DNA from: an uncultured Clostridia bacterium
GTDB lineage: Bacteria; Bacillota; Clostridia; TANB77; CAG-508
Length of the DNA stretch: 64,000 nt
Direction of reading: 5' to 3'
NCBI GenBank assembly: GCA_948852945.1
Contig: CAQPBJ010000001.1
Coordinates: 1-64,000 of the forward strand
In this document: one piece after another, positions 26,193 through 34,089 of the stretch
How the letters are laid out: each line of letters starts with the position of its first letter
How positions within the stretch are numbered: position 1 is the stretch's first letter
Translations under genes and position numbers: made by a program
The notes under the pieces: generated by a model
The model's database searches: none
Told to the model about the DNA's origin: nothing
The model's input: the letters and a program-made list of their open reading frames with translations, nothing else

Positions 26193-26303
26193 TATATAAA
26201 CCTCCTCTTAAAATTGACTGAATTACTTTTATTACTTAACCAATCTTAAAAGAAGGCAAAATATTTTAAAATAAATTCATCAGCTTCATAAGAAACTTTT
26301 ATA

Positions 26304-26332
26304 ATTATAACATAGAAATAAAGAAAAAACAA
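26304..26332 (-). promoter_or_regulatory. Promoter of the zinc-ribbon gene
   Basis: Minus strand: TTGTTT, 17-nt spacer, TATAAT, with a leader of about 105 bases. Confidence 0.5.
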
Positions 26333-26355
26333 TATAAAAAATTTGAAAAGGAAAT

Positions 26356-27138
26356 TTAATATTTAACAATTTGTTTTAAAACGGGAAATTCTTTTCTAAA
26401 AGTGCGTAATTTTTCAATATCCAAATCACAAATAATAATTCCTTCGTCTGATTCAATATTAGAAATGATTGAACCATCATACGAGATTACTTGTGTATTA
26501 CCACATCTTTCTTTTTCTGCAATACCACCAGTTTGATTACAAGCACAAAAATATACTTGATTTTCGATAGCTCTTGCTTTAGAAAGTACATCCCAAGCTA
26601 AAGCTCCAGTAGCTTTTCTAAAACTAGAAGGAAGAAACATAACTTCAGCACCACTAGTAGATAAAGCTTTAAAATATTCGGGGTATCTTAAATCAAAACA
26701 AATACCAATACCGATTTTTACACCATCTAATTCAACTAAACCAAGTTTAGAACCAGCAACAGTATCAGAAGCTTCATTAATTTTTAAATTAGGCTTATCA
26801 ACTGTGTACATATAAATTTTATCATATCTACAAGCAATTTCACCATTTCTATCAATTACCAAACAAGTATTAGTGATATTATCAGAATTTTCTACTTTTA
26901 AAGCAATACTTCCTAAAATAATATTAACATTGTTATCTTTAGCATACTTTTGAAAATCTTTGATTGCCTGAGAATTAATATCTTCACCAGTTCTGTCAGG
27001 ACCCCAATACATAAATTTTTCTGATAAACAAATAACAGAAGCTTTTTGTAAAACAGCTTCATCCATATATTTAAAAGCTTTTTCAATATTTTCATTTTTA
27101 TTATCTTGAGAATTCATTTGAACTAATGCAACTTTCAT
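26356..27138 (-). CDS. Carbon-nitrogen hydrolase (nitrilase superfamily)
   Basis: 260 residues. The catalytic Glu-Lys-Cys set is present: Glu40 (CLSEKF), Lys107 (RYDKIYMY) and Cys147 (GIGICFDLRYPE). The fold and the CDLRYPE-type segment resemble omega-amidase/Nit2-like enzymes that hydrolyse amides such as alpha-ketoglutaramate; the exact substrate is unknown. Located 17 bases after the GDPD gene in the same direction, so probably co-transcribed with it. Confidence 0.88.
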   Translation of the reverse strand: MKVALVQMNSQDNKNENIEKAFKYMDEAVLQKASVICLSEKFMYWGPDRTGEDINSQAIKDFQKYAKDNNVNIILGSIALKVENSDNITNTCLVIDRNGEIACRYDKIYMYTVDKPNLKINEASDTVAGSKLGLVELDGVKIGIGICFDLRYPEYFKALSTSGAEVMFLPSSFRKATGALAWDVLSKARAIENQVYFCACNQTGGIAEKERCGNTQVISYDGSIISNIESDEGIIICDLDIEKLRTFRKEFPVLKQIVKY

Positions 27139-27155
27139 AATTACCTCCTAGTATT

Positions 27156-27893
27156 TTATGAAAACAGTATAACATCAAAATTTTCACAAATCAAATTATC
27201 ACAATATTTTTTTCCTTTTTCAAAATCATCTTTATTTCTAGCAGTCCAACCTAAAACAGTATGATTCTTTCTGAATTTTTCAACATTTTTATTAGGCAAA
27301 GAATTAATATCATAAGAGAGAAAATCTACATTAAGAAATTTAATAAGAAAATTACTTGTTAAAAACCATTTTTTTATAAAGCATTTTTCAGAATCCATAC
27401 CAGAAGAAAGAAAGCCACGAATAACATCAGGATAATGTTTTTTTATATATAAAACACTTAGAGGAGAGAAACTTTTAACAACAAATTTTCCATTATAATT
27501 TTTTAAAATATCCATAGTAGCTTTTTCTAAAATACCAGCTTTAACATCATATTTAAATTCTACTATAATGGGAACTTTGCCATTAACTAAATTTAATACG
27601 TCTTCAAAAAGAGGAATAAAATTATTCGTATTTTTAAGTCGTAAATCTTTAATTTCATCATAAGTAGTATCTTTAATATTTTTATTTAAACCAGTCATTC
27701 TATTTAAATTATCATCATGGAAAACAACAACATTTCCATCTTTTAAAATATGCAAATCAAGTTCAATAATATAATTATTTTCGATAGCTTTTATAAAAGC
27801 TGGTAAAGAATTTTCTGGTATAGAATCTTTTTCAGAATGATAACCTCTGTGAGCAATTAGATTAGACAATAAAAAATTTGAATTAGGTTTCAT
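27156..27893 (-). CDS. Glycerophosphodiester phosphodiesterase
   Basis: 245 residues, no signal peptide, so cytoplasmic. It cleaves glycerophosphodiesters to glycerol-3-phosphate and an alcohol. The GDPD signature is clear: AHRGYHSEKDSIPENSLPAF, then IIELDLHILKDGNVVVFHDDNLNRMTG, giving the two catalytic His and the metal-binding Glu/Asp. LGWTARNKDD near the end is the usual GWTVN-type strand. First gene of a pair with the nitrilase-like gene. Confidence 0.9.
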   Translation of the reverse strand: MKPNSNFLLSNLIAHRGYHSEKDSIPENSLPAFIKAIENNYIIELDLHILKDGNVVVFHDDNLNRMTGLNKNIKDTTYDEIKDLRLKNTNNFIPLFEDVLNLVNGKVPIIVEFKYDVKAGILEKATMDILKNYNGKFVVKSFSPLSVLYIKKHYPDVIRGFLSSGMDSEKCFIKKWFLTSNFLIKFLNVDFLSYDINSLPNKNVEKFRKNHTVLGWTARNKDDFEKGKKYCDNLICENFDVILFS

Positions 27894-27983
27894 AAATACC
27901 TCACTTCTAAAAATAATATAATAAATAATATTATTAAAATTAATAAATATACATTACCATAAAAGGCTAAAATAGGCAAGAAA

Positions 27984-28012
27984 TGGACAAATAAGCACAA
28001 AAGTGATATAAT
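27984..28012 (+). promoter_or_regulatory. Promoter of cassette gene 3
   Basis: TGGACA, 17-nt spacer, TATAAT. Confidence 0.65.
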
Positions 28013-28045
28013 GTATGTACAAACTTTTTGAGGAGGTATACCAGT

Positions 28046-28267
28046 ATGGTAATGAATCAGGCAAATTTCGACAGGCTTATGCCTAAAGCAGAACAGGAAG
28101 AAAGAATACAGCGGCTGAAAGATGCCAAGTCCGGAGAAGTACTGTTCAGACTGGCCACTGGTGTCAAGCAGGAGTGGACCGACGCTGTCGAGACGCTGCT
28201 GCACATGGCAGAAGTTACCTACACGGTGGGCGTTGCCAATTACATGGCACACTACACCAAGCAGTAA
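28046..28267 (+). CDS. Cassette gene 3: 73-residue protein of unknown function
   Basis: Start ATG 28046, nine bases after AGGAGG; an upstream TTG overlaps that site. The product is a compact, helical, soluble protein (FDRLMPKAEQEERIQRLKDA, then VKQEWTDAVETLLHMAEVTY). No cysteine or membrane segment, no family recognised. It is the most compositionally foreign gene here: 36 of 60 bases are G/C at 28141-28200. Own promoter, strong ribosome site and terminator. Confidence 0.6.
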   Translation: MVMNQANFDRLMPKAEQEERIQRLKDAKSGEVLFRLATGVKQEWTDAVETLLHMAEVTYTVGVANYMAHYTKQ

Positions 28268-28269
28268 GT

Positions 28270-28320
28270 GAAAAAAAGCGGATCCCTAACTTATAATAAA
28301 GGAAGGGATCTTGCTTTTTT
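28270..28320 (+). terminator. Terminator of cassette gene 3
   Basis: AAAAAAGCGGATCCCT pairs with AGGGATCTTGCTTTTTT with a one-base bulge, ending in a T-run. Confidence 0.75.
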
Positions 28321-28342
28321 ATTAAATTAATATAGTAAAACC

Positions 28343-28371
28343 TTGACAGATGCTAAAAAAGGTGGTATTAT
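28343..28371 (+). promoter_or_regulatory. Promoter of infC-rpmI-rplT
   Basis: TTGACA, 17-nt spacer, TATTAT. Confidence 0.75.
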
Positions 28372-28379
28372 AATAACGT

Positions 28380-28500
28380 TTTAAAGAAGAAGTCAATTCT
28401 CACCTTAGCCAAAGTAAAGGTAAAAGGTTAATAAAATTACATATTTTAAATGTGTATTTTTGTGCGAATTGACTTGTTTTATAACAAGTCTTTTTCTTTT
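28380..28500 (+). ncRNA. infC/L20-type transcription attenuator leader
   Basis: AAGTCAATTC (28390-28399) pairs with GAATTGACTT (28466-28475). The last part, GACTTGTT (28471-28478), can instead pair with AACAAGTC (28483-28490), followed by TTTTTCTTTT, an intrinsic terminator. These exclusive forms match the leader known upstream of infC in Bacillus, where ribosomal protein L20 promotes termination. Confidence 0.8.
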
Positions 28501-28539
28501 GTAAAAAAGAAAATATATAAAAATCGGAGGTGTTTTACT

Positions 28540-29046
28540 ATAAAACAAGAATTACCTATTAATAGGCAAATAAAATTAAGTTCAGTTAATGTAATTAGCG
28601 AAGAAGGAGAAAAACTAGGAAAATTATCTTTAGACGAAGCTATAGAATTAGCTGAAAGCAAAGATTTGGACTTAGTACTAGTTTCACCAAATCCAGAAAT
28701 GCCAGTTGCCAAAATAATGAACTATGGAAAATACAAATTTGAACAAGCTAAAAGAGAAAAAGAATCTAGGAAAAATCAAAAAGCGGTTGAAACAAAAGAA
28801 ATCAGAGTAACTCCAAATATAGGAGACCATGACTTTGGTTTTAAATGTAAAAATGCTAGAGGATTTTTAGAGTCTGGAAATAAAGTAAAATTCACAGTAC
28901 GATTTAGAGGAAGAGAGCTTAATAATGTCAAGATAGGAGAAGAAGTATTAAACAAATTTGCAGACGAACTATCTGACATATCTAGCGTAGAAAAACCACC
29001 TCGTTTAGAAGGTAAAAGTATGTTTTTAATACTAGCTAAGAAATAG
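28540..29046 (+). CDS. infC: Translation initiation factor IF-3
   Basis: 168 residues. It starts at ATA 28540 (read as initiator Met), nine bases after CGGAGG; no ATG, GTG or TTG in this frame lies near a ribosome site, and the protein start IKQELPINRQIKL aligns with IF-3 N-termini. INRQI, LVLVSPNPEMPVAKIMNYGKYKFE, IRVTPNIGDHDF and the C-terminal VEKPPRLEGKSMFLIL are conserved. IF-3 genes in other bacteria also use rare start codons to autoregulate. Leader attenuator upstream. Confidence 0.94.
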   Translation: MKQELPINRQIKLSSVNVISEEGEKLGKLSLDEAIELAESKDLDLVLVSPNPEMPVAKIMNYGKYKFEQAKREKESRKNQKAVETKEIRVTPNIGDHDFGFKCKNARGFLESGNKVKFTVRFRGRELNNVKIGEEVLNKFADELSDISSVEKPPRLEGKSMFLILAKK

Positions 29047-29063
29047 AAAGGAGAAATATTATT

Positions 29064-29267
29064 ATGCCAAAATTAAAAACAAATAAAGCAGCTGCAAAAA
29101 GATATTCTTACACAGCTACAGGAAAAGTAAAAAGAACAAAAGCTAATAGAAGACACTTATTAGCAAATAAAACAAAAAGAACAAAACATACAGCAAGAGT
29201 ACAAGACGGAATTATGGACAAGACATGTATGTCACACGTTAAAAAATTATTACCATATGGTGACTAA
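29064..29267 (+). CDS. rpmI: 50S ribosomal protein L35
   Basis: 67 residues, the normal size. MPKLKTNKAAAKRY, TGKVKRTKANRRHLL and a basic central region, then MSHVKKLLPYG, are typical. It is 17 bases after infC and 33 before rplT, the standard infC-rpmI-rplT operon. Confidence 0.97.
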   Translation: MPKLKTNKAAAKRYSYTATGKVKRTKANRRHLLANKTKRTKHTARVQDGIMDKTCMSHVKKLLPYGD

Positions 29268-29300
29268 TATTGAAAGTTTGAGAAAAAGGAGTGAAAATAA

Positions 29301-29651
29301 ATGGCAAGAGTAAAAACAGCAAGAACAACAAGAGCAAGACATAAAAAAGTTTTAAAAAGAGCAAAAGGATATTATGGAGCAAAACATTACAGATTCAGAA
29401 TGGCTAATCAAGCTGTTATGAAATCAGGAATGTACGCATATGTTGGAAGAAAAGATAAGAAAAGCGATTTTAGAAAATTATGGATAATCAGAATTAATGC
29501 AGCTGCAAGAATGAATGGATTAACATATAGCAAATTAATCGCAGGTCTAAAAAAAGCTAATGTAGCAATAAACAGAAAAATGTTAGCTGAATTAGCAGTA
29601 TCTGACAGCAAAGCATTTGCTGAAATTGCAGAAATAGCAAAAAAAGCATAG
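29301..29651 (+). CDS. rplT: 50S ribosomal protein L20
   Basis: 116 residues, normal size. RVKTARTTRARHKKVLKRAKGYYGAKHYRFRMANQAVM and FRKLWIIRINAAARMNGLTYSKLI are diagnostic. L20 is the likely repressor that binds the infC leader. A terminator follows immediately. Confidence 0.97.
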   Translation: MARVKTARTTRARHKKVLKRAKGYYGAKHYRFRMANQAVMKSGMYAYVGRKDKKSDFRKLWIIRINAAARMNGLTYSKLIAGLKKANVAINRKMLAELAVSDSKAFAEIAEIAKKA

Positions 29652-29656
29652 TTTAA

Positions 29657-29688
29657 AAAGAAGACTTAGAAATAAGTCTTTTTTTATT
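29657..29688 (+). terminator. Terminator of the infC operon
   Basis: AAGACTTA pairs with TAAGTCTT around GAAA, followed by a T-run. Confidence 0.8.
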
Positions 29689-29698
29689 GTTTACATAA

Positions 29699-29727
29699 TT
29701 GAGATTTTATAAAAACTATGCTATAAT
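29699..29727 (+). promoter_or_regulatory. Promoter of cassette gene 4
   Basis: TTGAGA, 17-nt spacer, TATAAT. Confidence 0.65.
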
Positions 29728-29767
29728 AAAAAAGCACTACAAAATAAACAGAAAGGAAGGTTAGACC

Positions 29768-30367
29768 ATGCGGAAAATAATTTCTTTACTTGGTAAACCT
29801 TGTGCTGGAAAAGGCACATTGCTGAGGCGATTTCTTGAGGGGAAAGAAGACCAATATATATGTGTGTCCTTCGGAGATGCTTTGAGAAAAGAGGTCGAAA
29901 AAGAAACTATATTGGGCCAGCAGGCTAAGATTTATATGGAAGCTGGGAAACTAATACCAGACTATATAATAATAAATATAGCATTAGGCCAGATTCGAAA
30001 AGCACCTGAAAACATGTCATTAATATTGGACGGATTTCCAAGAACGGCAGAGCAGGCAGAGGCTGCGGTGGAAGCTAAAATGGGTATTACTCACGTAGTC
30101 AATGTGAAAATATCAGACGAAGAAGCCATCGCAAGATCAGCAAATCGAGTAGTTTGCCCAGAATGCGGAGAAAGCTACACACTAAATGAATATAAAAAGC
30201 CGAAAAAAGAAGGCATATGTGACCGGTGTGGAGTAAAATTGGTAAGAAGAAGTGATGATAAGCCTGAAATAATAAAAGAAAGGCTGGAAAGCTTCAATAA
30301 CTACACAATACCCGCAATCAAGAGAATGAAAGATTCAGGCGTAGAGTACTTGGAAGTTGTGCTTTAA
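29768..30367 (+). CDS. Cassette gene 4: adenylate kinase-like protein
   Basis: 199 residues. P-loop GKPCAGKGTLL replaces the GPPGAGKGTQ of standard adenylate kinase; LDGFPRT is the NMP-binding motif, and the LID domain carries four cysteines (CPEC about 137-140, CDRC about 157-160) for zinc, as in Gram-positive enzymes. Adenylate kinase equilibrates AMP and ATP. The standard gene usually sits in the secY ribosomal operon, so this may be a second copy. Composition is foreign (27 of 60 G/C at 30001-30060). Own promoter and terminator. Confidence 0.8.
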   Translation: MRKIISLLGKPCAGKGTLLRRFLEGKEDQYICVSFGDALRKEVEKETILGQQAKIYMEAGKLIPDYIIINIALGQIRKAPENMSLILDGFPRTAEQAEAAVEAKMGITHVVNVKISDEEAIARSANRVVCPECGESYTLNEYKKPKKEGICDRCGVKLVRRSDDKPEIIKERLESFNNYTIPAIKRMKDSGVEYLEVVL

Positions 30368-30389
30368 TACCAAAAGAAAATACGCAGCA

Positions 30390-30428
30390 AAATGAAACGG
30401 TATGGAAATGTCCATACCGTTTTGTTAT
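30390..30428 (+). terminator. Terminator of cassette gene 4
   Basis: AAACGGTATGGA pairs with TCCATACCGTTT around AATG, followed by TTGTTAT. Confidence 0.8.
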
Positions 30429-30506
30429 ATTAGCTGTTTATTTAAGTTTATCAGATTTTTATCATCCCACTATTGTTCTTAATATTAAAATTAATCTCTA
30501 TAAATA

Positions 30507-30535
30507 TTGAAAAATCTATAGTACTGATATATAAT
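30507..30535 (+). promoter_or_regulatory. Promoter of leuS
   Basis: TTGAAA, 17-nt spacer, TATAAT; the leader to the start codon is only about 25 bases, so a T-box is excluded. Confidence 0.6.
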
Positions 30536-30565
30536 AACAAATATTCTAAAAAGGAGGAAAAAAAC

Positions 30566-33058
30566 ATGGCGTACAATTTTAAAGAAGTAGAAGCAAAATG
30601 GCAAAAAAAATGGGAGAAAGAAGGAACATTTAATGCAAAACAAGATTTTACATTACCAAAATGGTATGGATTAGTAGAATTTCCATATCCTTCAGGCCAA
30701 GGACTCCATGTTGGACATCCTCGTAGTTATACAGCATTAGACATAATAGCAAGAAAAAAGAGAATGCAAGGATATAACGTATTATATCCAATGGGATTTG
30801 ACGCATTTGGATTACCAGCAGAAAACTATGCTATTAAAAATCATGTTCATCCAAAAATAACTACAGAAAAAAATGTAGAACATTTTAGAAATCAATTGAA
30901 ATCATTAGGATTTTCATTTGATTGGTCTAGAGAAATAAATACAACAGATCCAAATTATTATAAATGGACACAATGGATATTTATTCAATTATTTAAACAT
31001 GGCTTAGCATATAAAACAACAATGCCAATTAATTTCTGCACAGGATGTAAAGTAGGTTTGGCAAACGAAGAAGTTGTAAATGGCGTTTGTGAAAGATGTG
31101 GAAGTCCAGTAGTTCAAAAAGAAAAATCACAATGGATGTTAAAAATAACAGAATATGCACAAAGATTAATAGATGACTTAGACGATTTAGACTTTTTAGA
31201 TAAAATAAAAGCACAACAAAAAAACTGGATAGGAAGAAGCGAAGGAGCAGAAGTAAACTTTAAAATAAAAGATACAGATGATACACTACTAATATATACA
31301 ACAAGACCAGACACAATTTTTGGTGCAACATATATGGTAGTATCACCAGAACATCCATTTATTAAAAAGTATGAATCAAAAATAGAAAATCTAAAAGAAG
31401 TAAAAGAATATCAAGAAAAAGCAGCAATGAAATCAGACTTCGAAAGAGCAGAATTAAATAAAGAAAAAACAGGTGTAGAAATAAAAGGAATAAAAGTTAT
31501 TAATCCACTAACAAATGAAGAAATACCAGTATGGATTTCAGATTATGTATTAATAACATATGGAACTGGTGCAATAATGGCAGTTCCAGCGCATGACACA
31601 AGAGACTTTGAATTTGCTAAAAAATTTAATTTACCAATAAAGCCAGTTATTATACCTAAAATTAAAGATGAAGCAGATAAATTACAAAATGAAATTGAAG
31701 CAAAATTCCAATATAATTTTTCTGATAGTCAAGAAAAATTATATATGGAAATGAAAGAAGCCTTTACAGATGTAGAAAATGGTATAGCCGTAAATTCTGG
31801 ATTCTTAAATGGATTAGAAAGCAAAGAAGCAATCAAAAAAGCTACAGAATACATTGAAGAAAATAAATTAGGAACTAAAAAAGTAAATTACAAATTACGT
31901 GATTGGGTATTTTCTCGTCAAAGATATTGGGGAGAACCGATACCAATGGTATATTGTGAAGAATGCGGATGGGTTCCAATTCCAGAAGAAGAATTACCAC
32001 TAAAATTACCAGAAATTGAAGATTATGAACCAGGAGAAAACGGAGAATCACCACTTGCTAAACAAACAGATTGGATAAAAACAAAATGTCCACACTGTGG
32101 CAGGGAAGCCAAACGTGAAACAGATACGATGCCACAATGGGCAGGGTCTTCATGGTATTATTTAAGATATATGGACCCACACAATGATAAAGAATTTGTA
32201 TCAAAAGAAGCATTAAAATATTGGAACAACGTAGATTGGTATAATGGAGGAATGGAACATACAACACTTCACCTATTATATTCAAGATTCTGGCATAAAT
32301 TCTTATATGACATAAACGAAGTTCCAACAAAAGAACCATATCAAAAACGTACATCACACGGTATGATATTAGGCGGAAATGGCGAAAAAATGTCAAAATC
32401 AAAAGGAAATGTAATAAATCCAGATGATATAGTAGTAGAGTTTGGAGCAGATTCTTTTAGAGTATATGAAATGTTTATGGGACCATTTGATCAAACAGCA
32501 CCATGGTCAATGGAAAGTATCAGAGGATGTAGCAAATTCTTAGATAGAGTATGGCAAATGCAAGAAATTTTAACTGATGAAAATGAGTATTCAAAAGAAT
32601 TTGAATCAATGATACATAAAGCAATCAAAAAAGTAACAAACGATATAGAAGAAATGAAATTCAATACATCAGTAGCTACATTTATGACAATGGTAAATGA
32701 GTTTACAAAGTCTAAAAAAATAACAAGAGCAGAATATAAAACATTTTTACAATTATTAAATCCATTTGCACCACATGTGACAGAAGAAATATGGGAACAA
32801 ATAGGAGAAAAAACAGAACTAGCAAAAACACCTTGGCCAAAATATGATGAAGCAAAAACAATTGATGATGAAATTGAAATACCAGTACAAATAAACGGAA
32901 AATTGAAAGCAACAGTAACAGTGACAAAAGATGCAGATAAAGAAACTATTGATAAAACAGTAGAATCAAATGAAACAATTTCAAAATTAATTGAAGGAAA
33001 AGAAATTGTAAAGAAAATTTATGTTCCAGGAAAAATATATAATATAGTAATAAAATAA
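30566..33058 (+). CDS. leuS: Leucyl-tRNA synthetase
   Basis: 830 residues from ATG 30566 after AAGGAGG. Class I synthetase that charges tRNA-Leu. PYPSGQGLHVGHPRSYT holds the HIGH motif (HVGH), and GEKMSKSKGNVINPD holds KMSKS. The CP1 editing domain (TTRPDTIFGATYMV, GTGAIMAVPAHDTRDFEFA) and zinc-binding cysteines (CTGCKVG, CPHCG) are present. Usual length for bacterial LeuRS is 805-860. Located between two GC-richer cassettes. Confidence 0.96.
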   Translation: MAYNFKEVEAKWQKKWEKEGTFNAKQDFTLPKWYGLVEFPYPSGQGLHVGHPRSYTALDIIARKKRMQGYNVLYPMGFDAFGLPAENYAIKNHVHPKITTEKNVEHFRNQLKSLGFSFDWSREINTTDPNYYKWTQWIFIQLFKHGLAYKTTMPINFCTGCKVGLANEEVVNGVCERCGSPVVQKEKSQWMLKITEYAQRLIDDLDDLDFLDKIKAQQKNWIGRSEGAEVNFKIKDTDDTLLIYTTRPDTIFGATYMVVSPEHPFIKKYESKIENLKEVKEYQEKAAMKSDFERAELNKEKTGVEIKGIKVINPLTNEEIPVWISDYVLITYGTGAIMAVPAHDTRDFEFAKKFNLPIKPVIIPKIKDEADKLQNEIEAKFQYNFSDSQEKLYMEMKEAFTDVENGIAVNSGFLNGLESKEAIKKATEYIEENKLGTKKVNYKLRDWVFSRQRYWGEPIPMVYCEECGWVPIPEEELPLKLPEIEDYEPGENGESPLAKQTDWIKTKCPHCGREAKRETDTMPQWAGSSWYYLRYMDPHNDKEFVSKEALKYWNNVDWYNGGMEHTTLHLLYSRFWHKFLYDINEVPTKEPYQKRTSHGMILGGNGEKMSKSKGNVINPDDIVVEFGADSFRVYEMFMGPFDQTAPWSMESIRGCSKFLDRVWQMQEILTDENEYSKEFESMIHKAIKKVTNDIEEMKFNTSVATFMTMVNEFTKSKKITRAEYKTFLQLLNPFAPHVTEEIWEQIGEKTELAKTPWPKYDEAKTIDDEIEIPVQINGKLKATVTVTKDADKETIDKTVESNETISKLIEGKEIVKKIYVPGKIYNIVIK

Positions 33059-33059
33059 A

Positions 33060-33106
33060 AAAAGAAGAGCCGACGGTTAAAGTAACAACCGCCGGCTCTC
33101 CTTTTG
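33060..33106. terminator. GC-rich bidirectional terminator
   Basis: AGAGCCGACGGTT (33066-33078) pairs with AACCGCCGGCTCT (33087-33099) with one mismatch. Its GC content fits the foreign cassette 5, not leuS. Confidence 0.8.
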
Positions 33107-33121
33107 CGTTTGAGGATATCT

Positions 33122-33616
33122 TTAGAAGACCATCTTGAAGACATGGATGTGCTTCCCACTCTGTTCATCGGTATAATACTCCTCCGGGATCGGGTGAACA
33201 GGAATGAAAGACATGTTCAGTAGATGCCTAACATCTTCATCGTCCTGTTCGAGCTCGAACCGTAAGGTGTAGAAACCGAGCTGTTGGCTGTGGTGAGCAA
33301 ATCCCCGGAGCAGTTCAGCTACATAATCGAAGTTGTAAAATTCTTCGGTCAGGAAAAACTCGACCAAAAGCTCCTGCTCCGATTTGCTGTACACATAGCC
33401 GTTGATGTAACCAATCAGATAAGAGCCAGAAGCGGAATAGACTCCCATGGGGTAGCAGTCATACTGCTCAAGCCCATGTAAAAAGTCGACCGGATCACCA
33501 CAGTGGAAAAACTTCTGAACGTGTGGCTCGGCTGCTATCTGCCGGAAAGCACGTATGTCTTTTTCTTCTAACGGCTGACATACAAGCCGTGTGGTACTAA
33601 AATTTGTTTTTTGCAT
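33122..33616 (-). CDS. Cassette gene 5: GNAT-type acetyltransferase
   Basis: 164 residues. TTRLVCQPLEEKDIRAFRQIAAEP is a typical RimJ/GNAT opening, followed by YSASGSYLIGYINGYVYS, VEFFLTEEFYNFDYVAELLRGFAHHSQQLGFYTLRFE and a C-terminal FIPVHPIPEEYYTD segment, the expected order of an acetyl-CoA-dependent N-acetyltransferase. The acceptor is unknown. Strikingly GC-rich for this genome (33 of 60 at 33241-33300). Own promoter with an operator-like palindrome, strong AGGAGGT site, own terminator. Confidence 0.75.
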   Translation of the reverse strand: MQKTNFSTTRLVCQPLEEKDIRAFRQIAAEPHVQKFFHCGDPVDFLHGLEQYDCYPMGVYSASGSYLIGYINGYVYSKSEQELLVEFFLTEEFYNFDYVAELLRGFAHHSQQLGFYTLRFELEQDDEDVRHLLNMSFIPVHPIPEEYYTDEQSGKHIHVFKMVF

Positions 33617-33656
33617 AGTACCTACCTCCTGTATAATAAATTTTTAGTGCACAAAT

Positions 33657-33685
33657 ATTATATCATAAACTTTACATAATGTAAA
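33657..33685 (-). promoter_or_regulatory. Promoter of cassette gene 5 with overlapping palindrome
   Basis: Minus strand: TTTACA, 17-nt spacer, TATAAT. A 15-bp perfect palindrome, TTTACAT-A-ATGTAAA (33671-33685), covers the -35 box and suits a dimeric repressor. Confidence 0.65.
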
Positions 33686-33686
33686 A

Positions 33687-34076
33687 TTATTGCTTTTTCA
33701 TTTTAGGTTTTGAAACAAGTGCAGCAATATATCCAAAGAAAATAGCAGCAGTAATTCCAGCAGCGCAAGCTTTAATACCACCAGTAAAAGCACCCATTAA
33801 ACCATCACTTCTAATAGCTTCAGCAACACCTTTGGATAAATTAAAACCAAAACCAGTAAGAGGCACAGTAGCACCACAACCAGCAAAATCTACTAAATAT
33901 TTATATATTCCAAGACCACCTAAAATACATCCCAAAGTTACATATAAAACTAATATCCTAGCAGGAGTAAGTTTTGTTTTATCTATTAATATTTGGGCAA
34001 AAACACATAGTAAACCACCAATAACAAAAGCTTTTAAAAGCATCATATAATCTATTGAATTAATAAAATCACTCAT
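33687..34076 (-). CDS. spoVAE: Stage V sporulation protein AE
   Basis: 129 residues, four predicted membrane helices. MLLKAFVIGGLLCVFAQILIDKTKLTPARILVLYVTLG and GCGATVPLTGFGFNLSKGV are characteristic of SpoVAE. SpoVA proteins move dipicolinic acid into the forespore and release it in germination. Last gene of the spoVAC-spoVAD-spoVAE operon, 13 bases after spoVAD; the end overlaps the palindrome promoter region of the GNAT cassette. Confidence 0.93.
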   Translation of the reverse strand: MSDFINSIDYMMLLKAFVIGGLLCVFAQILIDKTKLTPARILVLYVTLGCILGGLGIYKYLVDFAGCGATVPLTGFGFNLSKGVAEAIRSDGLMGAFTGGIKACAAGITAAIFFGYIAALVSKPKMKKQ

Positions 34077-34089
34077 ATTATGAATCTCC

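Noticed and set aside
26040..26249. Plus-strand frame of 69 codons
   Set aside because: Shadow of the real 55-residue zinc-ribbon gene on the minus strand, which has a ribosome site and two Cys pairs.
30430..30565. T-box riboswitch before leuS
   Set aside because: Promoter lies only about 25 bases before the ribosome site; no room and no T-box sequence.
23057..33616. Prophage or integrative element carrying the GC-rich genes
   Set aside because: No integrase, att repeats or phage genes, and core translation genes lie between the cassettes.
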